The notes under the pieces are model-generated. The model did not search any database and was not told the DNA's origin. It saw only the letters and a list, made by a program, of their open reading frames with translations. The translations under genes were made by a program, and so were the position numbers. A stretch of 64,000 bases of DNA from Cymbidium sinense. Taxonomy: Eukaryota; Streptophyta; Magnoliopsida; Asparagales; Orchidaceae. Below, one piece after another: positions 50,482-61,983 of the stretch. The DNA is taken from assembly GCA_021442155.1 (NCBI GenBank), contig CM038228.1:10519179-10583178 (forward strand). Direction: 5' to 3'. Position 1 is the stretch's first letter. Each line of letters starts with the position of its first letter.

Positions 50482-52666
50482 CATCTTAATTTTGTAAATG
50501 CTTAAAAAAATAAAATACTAATTAATGAAATATATATAATTAATGTGAAATTAATTTGATTTTTGATTTCAATTATAAACATACCATATGCAACAACCAT
50601 TTTGATTTTGTAATTGCTTGATAAATATTAATTATTGAAATATATAGAATTAATATAAAATTAAATCAAATACCAAATATCATTATAAAACACATTTATA
50701 AAATATTTTTGCATAAATCAAACATTAAAGCATTAATTCATGAAAGAATTTTATACATAAGAAGAATATTTTATATATCTTTCTTAATAATCTCTGCAAA
50801 ATAATTACACATGCACCAAATGCTTCTGAATAATAAATTTATGAGAATATAGACTAATATTATAAACTCTTATTTCATAATTATTTAATATATTTTTTTA
50901 CTAAGTCTTCAAAATAATAAGCTCAAATTTCTCTTTGTATAAAATTTGTATAATGGTAAATATTATATTGAATTATAACTTTGGATATTATTATGAATTT
51001 AAAAGATATTTGATTATCATCGCAATATCAATTATAGCAATCCTCCGAAGAAGGTTAATAATTTCGATCACATTTAAATTAATAAAAATTGTGCTTATAA
51101 TTTTCTCTATTCCCTAAACATTAAACTATTATTTGTGCAAATTGAAAAGTGGGCCATCTCCTAAATTTATCATTGAATTATAATCAACTATAAATTTTAT
51201 TAAATTAATTTGGTATTAAATATAATAAAAATAAAAATAATTCTATTTAATTTCATAATTTCTACATTATTTATTTTGCATGTTAATACCAAGTTTTAAA
51301 GTATATGAGATTATTCTTATAGTTTAGCACTTTAACTAGTCAAATACAATTCATGTACTGTATATCTTTCTTTATATCTCTTTATTGCACTTATCTTTAT
51401 ATCTTTTTTCAATAAAGTTTTTGTTCTTGTCAAATTGTTGATTTTACATCAATTAGTTTTGCACTTAGCAAATTAATTTTTAATTTTATTATAATATTAT
51501 TAATTTTTTATTCTTTTATTTTATATGCATGATTAAATTAAATTCACACATAATTTCATGATATTATTTTTTCACAATTCATGAAATCCTATCTTAAATA
51601 TTTTGGGTAATTTATATATTTTATTTTTAAAATTTCTTGGAATAAACTCTTTATATAATTAAAGTAAACTTAGATTATAAAAAGTAAAACTTCATCAATA
51701 CCTTAACATGATTAACAACAAAGGTAATTGTTCAATCACAAATTTAGAAATTGAAAGACAACTAGAATTCTAACTTTGAATGTACTCATTAATATTTAAA
51801 CTACACAAAATTATGAGATAATAAAATGAGATCCTAATATTTGTAATTATATAATTTGTATATTAATTAATCCAACCCTATGTCATATACAAAGTATATT
51901 TTTTTATCTTGCAAATTGAAAACATCATAGATAATTATTAATTTAATATTTTGATTTAATACTCAATAACTTAATACGATCAACTAAATGATAATTATTT
52001 ATAATAACTCATTAGCATTTAGATTGCATAATATTATTAACTTAATAGATAATTATTTCATCATAAATTTAGGAATTGAAAGATATATAGAATTCAATCT
52101 TTATATATACTCATTAATTTTTAAACAACACAAAATCATGAGATAACAAAATGATATCCTAATATTTATGAGATATATAAAATTATTTATTTATGAAATC
52201 CTAATAAAAATTAAATTTATTTTCACTTATAAATTTAGAATAATATAAATGATTATTAACTTAATATATTCTTAACTCATTATATTAAAAGATCTTATAT
52301 TTTACCAATTTTCATCTTATCATGCAAATATATTTTTAATGAAGCATTCAAAATAATAAGCTCAAATTTCTCTTTATATAAAATTTATATATAGTTAAAT
52401 ATTATATTGAATTATAACTTTGGATATTATTATGAATTTAAAAGATTTTTACTTGTCATCCTAATATAAAAATATTTCAAAATATTTTATTAACCAAACT
52501 AATCATGTAATATGATATATACATTTGCAATTATCTAAAAAAATCGATTTTGTCATTGCAAATAAAAATTTATTTTAAAGAAAATTTTTTATAATTTAAT
52601 TCTTAAACTATTTTTATTTTTAAAATATTATTCATGTGCACTTTGTGCACGTGCAATATTACTAGT
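50482..52666 (+). mobile_element. AT-rich repeat with Helitron-like 3' terminus
   Basis: The segment ends with a hairpin (CATGTGCAC, TTT, GTGCACGTG; 52,633-52,653), eight bases, then CTAG (52,662-52,665) and a T. This is the pattern of plant Helitron 3' ends: a hairpin a few bases before CTRR, inserted at AT. Internal direct repeats of about 100-130 bp are present (50,918-51,020 with 52,355-52,460; 51,700-51,840 with 52,020-52,160). No Rep/helicase is seen, so it would be non-autonomous. The 5' terminus was not found; it may lie left of the retrotransposon, near 23.9 kb. Confidence 0.5.
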
Positions 52667-52689
52667 ATATATATATTAGAAAATAGAAA

Positions 52690-52890
52690 TATATAGAAAT
52701 AAAGTAGGAGAAAAATATCTCGTACCTTCGAAGACTTATCATGCCTTTGGAGTCTTATTAGGTGATTAGGTCTATTATATGGTGGTAATTTGTATCTTTC
52801 GAGATAGTGCACCATTCTTTAATGTCGTACACGATCATTTCAATAAGTACCTCTAAGATCTGTGTGGTATCCCACATCTCAAAAATAAAC
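52690..52890 (+). repeat. Short fragment of the 7.4-kb element family
   Basis: TTAGGTGATTAGGTCTATTA and TATCTTTCGAGATAG followed by a TGTGTGGT motif match 36,520-36,660 in direct orientation and 58,540-58,690 inverted. The TCTTTCGAGATAG core is present in all three. Confidence 0.75.
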
Positions 52891-55800
52891 ATCACAATTA
52901 CATAAAAATATATATGCTTGAATTATTTGAAACATTCATCATATCATTAATTTTTTTTATCTCACTTATGTTATAGAGGTTCAATTTGCCTAATTGAGTA
53001 ACATGAAAGTTATATGAAATTGAGCAATAAAATAGTGAATACAAAAATTGTAATTCCAATATAAAATGAGAGATACTTCTAGGATTGTAAGTCTAATTTT
53101 GATAAATATTAAAAGTTTGAGATGATAATTTATAATTCTTGCCACATAGTTTTCTTAAACATTTTCAAACTGATCACTTTCGCTTTGAAAGCAATGCTAG
53201 ATAATTTAGGAAATCTCATATTAAGCCTATGAAAACTCTAATATACTTATTTTACTTCAAACTTCAAGAATTATCTCTTCATATGAAGCTTTCAAAGTCA
53301 TTACAATTTTTTTTTAAGTCGACATTTGCATTCTTAGTGAGTTGTTTAGCAAATCATTTTGTAGCTTTCTCCTCACTTATAGAATTCTTCAGATAAACAT
53401 ATTTTTCATTCAAAGAAATTGCTAAATCCATATTTTATTCAAAAATTTTGTTCAACTTTCTGATTAAGTTACTATTATTTTCAACTAAATTATGATGATT
53501 ATTCACCAAGAAAAAGATATTTGTTAACTCGACCAATATCTTATATAAGCTGTATGGTGGCATTTGAAGCAAATGTTCATGCAAGGCACCAAAAATGATG
53601 GGTAGGATAAGAATAGAAGCAATTGAGTTAAACTTGTTCTCTGATAATTAGATATCTATATTGCAGTCAATAATTGCTATCATTCTTCATACATACAAAG
53701 GAAGACTTGCCTCTCTTATAACATAATCCAACTTTTTATCAATGGATAAAAATAGGACTACTTAATTTTTTCCATAACTTATCTCCTTACCAACACCTCC
53801 TAAATCCACTGAACAATAACCTCCTTCCAATACTAGAATCTCATCCAAAGGATTTTGCCTATCTATTAGCCCCATGAACTTCCACTAATATCTACGAGAT
53901 GTTTTAAATTATATTACTAAAAAATAGAGTCACATAGAGCATAAAAAAAAATATTCATTTAACAAAATAAAAATTAAATTAAATTTTTGAAAGATAACAT
54001 TAATCCACTATCATTATTTAGCTTGATACTGATGTTTGTCTTAATAGATTTTTTTTATGTATAATAAACACAATCAAAGTATTATTCTTTCATATGCATA
54101 AAAAGGTTCTCACTTAATCAGTCAGGAAAAACAACATGAACTTACTTTTGAAAATAATGCGTGACATAGCTATCATTTGATTAACTTCACAAAAAGTACT
54201 TAAAAAATCTATATCTTCATTCTCTTACCAATATTTTTGATATATTTTGAAAAAATCATCACAATCCTTAAAAGCTTTTATTGAAATTATGAACCAAAAT
54301 TAGTTCAAATTGCACCTCTTTTTTTTTCTCCCAAAGAAAAATAGTAGAAGAAGCAACTTTAGTAAAAGATTTTGACATCATCTGACTTAAAACTATAAAA
54401 ATTGAGAATCTTGGCTACCTCAAGGTAGAATGGAAGACACAAGTCATGTCTTTAATTATCATTATTAAAGCACAAGTCATCCTTCTTTAAAGAGTTTTGG
54501 AACTCATCAACTTCATCATCTTGGACTATAAAATCTCTCTCAAACTCATCTCTTGATATAATAACTTTACATTGTACATTATCACAAATGATGGAAATCT
54601 CTAATATATTTTAAATAAGTTTTTAAAACTACTTAAGGGAGTATTGACCATCCAAGAAGTAAAAAAAAAGATTAAAAGTGCATTGAAGGATGAGTTAGCG
54701 AAGGCTAAGAGAGAATATGTAGAGAAATAAATGAAGAAGAAAGAAAACTATTAGAAATGAAAGTCATGACAATTCAATCTGTGAGTTGTATTCAAGAATG
54801 ATTGTTTCAACATATACAGTTTTAAATCCAATGATGAATGAATCTTAACCATGGTTGATTTGATTATAAAATATATGTAAAGCCTTAAAGTTAATAGTTG
54901 CTAATACTCATAACCATAAAAAGAAAGGCTTAATATTTTTTCCAAATTCGGAAACTCTAGTTGGATTTACCATAGCATTGTCATTCACTTTCTCTATTAT
55001 CCCCGCCCCCTAACATCGACATTAACATGTTCGACTACCAACTCCAGCGAGCTAGGGCTGGAAATCTGACTTCAGCATTCAATCTAATCCAAGCACGACA
55101 GTGAACTCGAGGGTCATTCATCAGGTCAAGAAGAATGTCAGGGATAGTTCAATTCCATTTCAAATTGGTTGCATTCAGGTACTATAAATTTTTTTCTCAT
55201 ATTTAATAGTTCTTTGCTTACCACCTTCATATCTTATCCTACCTTGCTTTTGAACTTTAGTTTAATATCCCCAAAAATTATAAGTTATAAAAAATTATTC
55301 ATTCACAACCACCATCAAACTTTTTCTCAATAATAATTAAAAAAAATCTGCATAGGTAAAATATAATTTCAAGAATATTTAAAAAAACTAAAATTCAACA
55401 AACAAAATCAATAATAAATAAACTAAATCTGCAAGTATAACATAAATTTTGCAATACATTGATATTTTTAGTTATTGATATTCGATGTTACTAATATTTG
55501 ATATATATGAAAAATGTATATAATGCCTATAGTAACAATGTAGAGATTGTTGAACCCTGACATGACTAAATGACTTATCAACAATAGAAATGTTGGACAT
55601 AGATGAAAGTTGGGTTAAAAAATGACAAGTGAATCTTATATTTTGTCGAGTTATGCTATAAACAGGTGTCCTATTTTTATTTGTTAAGTTGATTAAATTT
55701 GTGTGGTGCCAAGGACACATATCATCACCTAGTGATATCAATAATTAGTGATAAAGGGATATATGCATGTGAAGGAGAGTATGATGTCTTAATAAAAGTG

Positions 55801-56260
55801 TAGGAGTCTTCTACTTCCCATTGAATTTCCCTCTTCTCTATTAATTTTTTCTTGCAAATTTTTTTTCTTAGCAACATCCCTCCTCTTCTTGAATCTACTA
55901 AAGTAATCAACAAACTCAGTGATCGTCATTTATCCGTTATCAATGGTGATCAAAATTGAATAAGATTTTTAGCACTTTAGGAGCTTTCATGATAAATAAT
56001 AAATCTTAAGCCAATTTTATTTCATGAACTTTGCTTGCATCACTTCACCTTCTCTATAATCACTAGCATCATTTCACCATCTTTATAATAATATATAATG
56101 TATTTCACTCATCAATATTTTTAAAAAATAATCAAATGTGTAAATATCTTCTTTTTTTTCATTGATTAGGATTTAATTCATTGATTATCAAAATCTTTGA
56201 ACACACTTCTTTGCTGATGCGTAGATTATCTATATGTAATCAAGCTCATGTTAGTTTATC
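52891..56260. other. AT-rich intergenic DNA
   Basis: I see no convincing gene. Short frames such as 55,472-55,741 and 55,725-55,913 (minus) have no family resemblance. A short GC-richer patch lies at about 54,990-55,150, without recognisable content. Confidence 0.45.
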
Positions 56261-56269
56261 CTGGATAGA

Positions 56270-56460
56270 ATAATTTTGAGATCATTAAAGTTTTAGGTTA
56301 TTAGGATATGCTTTCAACTACTTATCTTATAGCCTACATGCACCATTTGCTAGCATTTCTTTGGCAATGTAAGGTCCTTTTCAATTAGACTAGGATGGCT
56401 TCATATTTGAATGCTTTCTTGAGACTTCTTTTTATAAAAATAATATCTTTAAGCATTATA
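56270..56460 (-). pseudogene. Possible Ty3/gypsy integrase C-terminal remnant
   Basis: The minus strand reads KGPYIAKEMLANGACRL after a stop-broken KPS, then a stretch ending LKAYPNNLK. This resembles the chromatin-proximal C-terminus of plant Ty3 integrases (W-E-G-P-Y-x-V-K). Short and degraded; the assignment is tentative. Confidence 0.3.
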
Positions 56461-57950
56461 TTGTCATTGCTTTCAAGTATTTTTACCAGAGAATTAATTG
56501 CTAAAATGTTTTTTTAGTTTATGTATGAAAATCTTTTTTCTACTATTCAATTTATTGAGACTTCACCTATTTTTTGGCTATCATGAATAATGTATTGAAT
56601 CTATATAGCAATTTGATGTCATTTTTTATTGGTATAGGATATAAAGTCCACGTAGGAGTTTATGTTCTTATATCTAATGTTGCTTTTAGTGTGTTTCTAT
56701 GATATACTGGAATTTTATTACATAAAACTTTTTCAAGATGAATTCTTTGATCTATTTTCTCAAATATTTTTGATAATCAAGTCTTTGATATAATATGATT
56801 AATAATATAATTTGTGGAAGTTATATTATTGTAGATATATGCAGACAAAATGAATTTGCTCAATGCTAATTTGGGACAATCAGCATTAAAAAACAAAAGC
56901 AATAATAACTTTGACTAGAACTTCTGTTTCATCTTATTACTATAAAACTTGTGTTCTTTGAGCTACTGATTGCTTGACTATAAACAAAACACATTTTGTC
57001 TTTGTTTGGATTGACTGAAAGTGATGTGAAATGAAATGTTATTTTGTGAGCTTGATTTTATCTCTTATCCTTTGTCTTTCACACCGGTCGAGCTCGATGG
57101 TGATCTCATTGAGCGGTTGTAGGGGGAAGTGCTGCCAAAAAAATTATTTTATTTTTGGTGTGTAGCACCTCGGCATTGGAACATGAGATCTTAGCTTAAG
57201 GAACAAAAGAGGCTACGTCTTGGCACTAGTTTGCACTAGGGAGAGAGAGAGAAGATAGAGCCTTGATGCTAGGATCGGTGAACTAAAGACAAAATTTCGA
57301 AACTAGTGCCTGGTATAAAGTAGTGTTGTGATCGGAGCAAAAAAAGCCCGGAGGACAATGGCTAAGGTCCTAGCACTATGAGTTAGGAGACTTCATATTT
57401 AGGCAATTTTTTCTGCAGTTTTGAATGATTTTCTCTGATTCTCTTGTGTGTAAGAATGAAGAGAGTGACTGAAGTGTGAAGAGACTCCAGATAAGTGTAA
57501 TATGTACTATTCTCTCATTGATTTTTCTTTCATAGTGGATTCTTGGTGGTGTGGCTCCATGATTTTTTTTTCGTTCTCAGATTTTTTTCACGTTAAATCT
57601 TGTGTTTTCTATGTGATTTCTTTTATTTTTATTTCATTTGTTTTATGTATACTCTGAAACACTCAAATTGGTTTTTCCACACATACTATGTGAATGATCT
57701 CCCAACAATAACATGAAATCCTAATAATTTCTTGATTGATTATGTAGTTGAAGCCCTTGATTTGAGCATTTAATTTTTTTACATCTTTCAATCAATTCAT
57801 AGCATCTAAGCACAACCTTTTTAATTTCTAGAGAGCATTGAACCTAAATTTACAATTGCAATTTTTTTTTCTCATATTTTAGGATTATTATATGAAGATT
57901 TTGAATGGAGTGTGAAAAAGGTCGATTTAATTGAATGGATTTTAGGCTTT
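56461..57950. other. Intergenic DNA
   Basis: No coding region is recognised. A less AT-rich patch at about 57,080-57,400 has GTGTAGCACCTCGGCA and repeated CTAGTxxxGCACTAG-like words, of unknown origin. Confidence 0.4.
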
Positions 57951-57954
57951 TTTT

Positions 57955-58310
57955 ATTGAATTACTTGGTGAAAGTGTTTGGGAATTAAAATAGTAACTAT
58001 AGATCAATAGAGAATAAGAGAATGCAAAAGTGTTAAATAAAACACAATAAAGTAATAATGAAATCACTTCTTACTTATGATGGGAACTGTTGCCACCAAG
58101 CTAAGTGCATTAGCTATCATAACTGAACAAAACACAAAGGAGATGAAAAACTTAATAATTTTGATTTTGATTCAAGTAAGAAAAACTCTTTCATTACAAA
58201 ATTCACCATATAATCAAACACTGAAATCTTAAGAATTCATAACATCATCTAGAAGAGGAAAGGTTGACCAATCACATGAATGCATGCATGAGAACTTACT
58301 TTAAAATTTA
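57955..58310. repeat. Dispersed repeat, copy 2 (partner at 7,360-7,735)
   Basis: This carries AACTATAGATCAATAGAGAA through AGAAGAGGAAAGGTTGACCA in the same order and orientation as the copy near 7.4 kb. Confidence 0.85.
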
Positions 58311-58529
58311 ATGTACAACTCTTCTTTGAAATCAAATGGGTTGTTAATCTCTTAATTGTAGCTCTCTAAGAAGTTTAAAAATCACTTACCTTCTCCAAAT
58401 CTATCTTGAATGATTGTTAATGTTTGAGTTGTTAGCACAATGGTGTGGGAAGTTGAGATATCAATGACCTAATTTTGATTTGGATTAAAATTTAGCTCAC
58501 ATGGCACATTATGGTGTTTATTTTTGGAT

Positions 58530-59990
58530 ATGAGGTGGACACCATGCAGATCATAGGGGGTACTTATTGAAGTGATCGGGTATGATATTGAGGTATGATG
58601 TACTATCTCGAAAGATAGATGCATCACCCTATCGACTAATCACTTAATAAAGACTCTAGGCATGATGGATCTTGAATGTACCAAGAATTTTCCCCCTTTA
58701 CATGGATGAATAAAGCGAGTTTATATTAAAGCGAGTTCTTAAGTTCCCATGGAGGCAAGCCTCCATAGTTAATTACATCCTGGGAATTCTAAGAATTCCA
58801 GAACACTCTGATTAAAGTAGATAATTATCATCTCCAAAGATTTCAAGATAGACTATCAAAGGATTAGTTATGTTTGGAAAGTCAATTAGGAAAGTTCAAG
58901 GAGAAGGCTTATTTTTGGAATTCAAATGGAATAAGTAGGGAATGCTCGTGATAATAGAAGATCTAGTAAGCATTCCAATCTATCCTATAATTGGGCTTTA
59001 TATATTTGAAATTGAGATTTATTTATTTGAGTTGAATTTTATTAGATTGATAGGACTTATAATCCACCAACATAAGGTTGTGAGAATGCCTAAGAGGTGA
59101 GGATTTATGCTTATAGCATGAAGGAAACAGCTACTTTGGATCCTAAATCTAGGGAGCTTTAGTACGAGCTAAAGCATGACCTAAATCTAAGCGACAGGTG
59201 GACACAATGGTTTACCTCCATAAGAGAGGATAAATGTCCGACTTCTAGACTTATAACCGCATGGAGTGGCCGCCAGCTAACTCCTCCTACAATTTTAAAA
59301 CCATGTAGTCCGGTCTTATGAATTGCAAGATATATAGGGTAGTTATTTAATTTGAAAAAGACTAAGTCTTAAATCCACTCCCTAGCATGAGTGGTATGAG
59401 CATATGACTTAATCTATAAATGCAAAATCTTTTCAAATTTTATTTCATTTTGACACATCATTTTAGACAAAGGCTTTGGGATTTTTTTTAAATGCATGAT
59501 GAAATTAGTTATTTTCCAAATCAAAAAGAGGGTGAAGCTCATCAGAGGGTTGCTCATAGGTCAAGGTCCCTATTATTGGGGGGAGACCCTCATTTTACAC
59601 AAGTGACTCAAGATGATATGGATGATGTAAGACATATAACCATACAACTAAGGGGTTGTTAAATATTTTAATTATTTTATTTATGTCATAGTCTTTATGG
59701 TGAGGTTATGAGTTATTAAAATTTAGTTATGAGTGATTAGTTGGATAGAAAATTTATTTTTATCCTAAGAGCCTACCGCATCCAGGCCACACATTAAATC
59801 ATTAATCATAAGAAATTATGAAAAGCATGTCATCATATTTCACAATTTATACAAATCATCAAATAATTTTATAAACTAATGCAAAAGAATAAGAGGTGGT
59901 GAGATGCCGTTACCTGAAGAAAAGATGGGTAGTCGAGCTCTACCCTTATACAACCGAATATGAAAGAATAATTACAATTAAAATGAATAC
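58530..59990 (-). mobile_element. Inverted fragment of the 7.4-kb element family
   Basis: The reverse complement matches about 35,150-36,660 of the nested element in order: GTTGTATAAGGGTAGAGCTC near 59,935-59,960, AGGCATTCTCACAACC-type sequence near 59,080, GGAGGCAAGCCTCCAT near 58,750, and the TCTTTCGAGATAG core near 58,605. No coding content. Confidence 0.8.
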
Positions 59991-60759
59991 ATCAAGGTTG
60001 TGAAAACCGGACAGACATAGAAAAAATAGAGGTTCAAGGTTTAAAGGTCGACGGGTCGAACTGAACAGGATGATAGAATAAATATTAAAATTATCTCTAG
60101 CAATTTTAAAGTTAAATACATTAATATATAAATACTAACTTTTTGTAGCCATGATAATTCTTTGAAATAACCCATTATAGAGCTTCAAGAAATTGCTTAT
60201 CTAAAAAGGAATTGAAATTAAAATAAAATTAGTAATTTGGCATCAACTATATAAAATATACAAGTAAAATATAAATGAAACTAACTATAGAAAGACATTG
60301 TAAATTATGATGTAAAACACTTAATAATTAAAAGTTAAAACTAATAAATAGCAAGTCATAATAAATTTGAGATATTAATAATTCAATAAAAATGATATAT
60401 GACATATCAATAATTTGCATTCTTTAGCCGAAAACTTCCGCTAAAAACTAAAATATCAAATACATATTAAAATTTATCTCTAAAATAAGTTCAAAATAAA
60501 TAGATTCTAATCAAGTATATTAAAATTCATCTCTAAATGTTGTCTCTTCAAAGAATCCTGCATCAAAAGCAGCCTCCCCAAAATTTGTCTCCCAATCAAC
60601 TCCAAAAGCTTCTAAAATATCATTTTCAGGTGTTTCATGTATTTCATCTGTTGCACCAATTGCTTCATGACCTCATTAGTATCTACAAATCACACATACA
60701 AAATAAATTACTTCTTCATCTTTATAATCAACATAAGTATAATTTAATTAACTTCTTAT
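59991..60759. other. AT-rich DNA left of the gap
   Basis: A plus-strand frame from 60,537 enters the gap; its glutamine/leucine-rich start (RILHQKQPPQNLSPNQLQKL) has no family I recognise. No gene is supported. Confidence 0.4.
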
Positions 60760-60859
60760 NNNNNNNNNNNNNNNNNNNNNNNNNNNNNNNNNNNNNNNNN
60801 NNNNNNNNNNNNNNNNNNNNNNNNNNNNNNNNNNNNNNNNNNNNNNNNNNNNNNNNNNN
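60760..60859. other. Assembly gap (100 N)
   Basis: Exactly 100 unknown bases, the usual placeholder for a gap of unknown size. Translations across it are meaningless. Confidence 0.99.
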
Positions 60860-61320
60860 GATAAGAAGATATGAAGAATGAAGACCCCCATAGCATGTAT
60901 TCCATGGCTATTAAAATCAGACCTCCAATTGACCGTTCGTTGTGAATCATGTTCCGGATGTTCCAAAACTTCCTCTCCTCAGAGGAATCATGGGAGATTG
61001 CAGAATCAGTCAACGGAATGAGAACCGATCGTTCGATCGAGGTCCATGATCAGATGGCTGTGACGCATCGCGCGGCTTCTCAAATCCCTCGCATCTCCCT
61101 TAATTTATTTTTTGTCTCCCCCCACGACGATGTGTTCGGCTCCGACGGCATCAGCCGTAGCCGCTCTTCTTTGCCCCCCCCCCCTCAACCACCAATTCTT
61201 TGCCCCTTCCCGTCCATAAGCCATAAGGATATCAGGATGATTGACCATAAGTGTTTCTCCTTCTTGCTTGCTCCTCTCCTCTCACCCTCATCCAATCATT
61301 GAAAATTGTTGCTCTATTGT
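60860..61320. other. GC-richer stretch with a 117-codon ORF, unassigned
   Basis: The first ~45 bases (AATGAAGACCCCCATAGCAT) match the 7.4-kb element family near 35,135 in plus orientation. Beyond that, a frame at 60,949-61,302 contains a proline run (C9 tract at 61,177-61,185) and no recognisable domain. It could be promoter or leader sequence of the hAT-like element or of an unrelated repeat. Confidence 0.35.
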
Positions 61321-61983
61321 ATGGCTTTATTATTCAAATTTCATCTCCTTTTTGTAAGCAATTATTTCTTTCAATTATTTTCTTTACACTCATAAAATAC
61401 GTATCAATAACTATTAGTCATGGACATTTATAGAGTATAAACACTAAATCTATCAATTTTCATGTTATATTCATAGTATAGCTATATTAAAGAAAAAAAC
61501 CCAACTAGGACAAGCCATTGTCCTAAGACAATGCAAAAACCCAACACTACAGAATGTGAGAAACCAATTTTTTTCTCTACTTACTTCAATTGCATTCCTT
61601 CTAATTCTATTATTTTCCTCTTTGTCACCTACGATTTAGTCCAAATGCCCACCGGACCTTTGTAGAGCAACAAGGAAAAGAATAGAAAAATTGGTAGAAG
61701 AGAGTCTATTATTTTTAATTTAATCTTGTATTTTTTCTCAGTATATCTCACAGATTCCTTCATAAATATTATTATGTATGTATTATACTATTATTCTCTC
61801 ATACAAGTTCATAAGTGAATTGATTTTATTATATGTCTATTTTTAAATTTATATAAATGGATTTATGATAAGTTCATGCTGAGTTTGATGAACCAATTCA
61901 TCTTCTTATAAGATATATTTTGATGATTTATTTATTCACATTCTCTTTTATTTATTCAACATTTATTTATTATTATATTTAGG
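61321..61983. other. AT-rich DNA upstream of the hAT-like gene
   Basis: No coding region is seen. It would include the promoter and 5' leader of the hAT-like gene. I found no terminal inverted repeat that I could defend. Confidence 0.4.

Noticed and set aside
60537..60966. ORFs reaching across the N block
   Set aside because: The translation runs through unknown bases; reading frames on the two sides cannot be linked.
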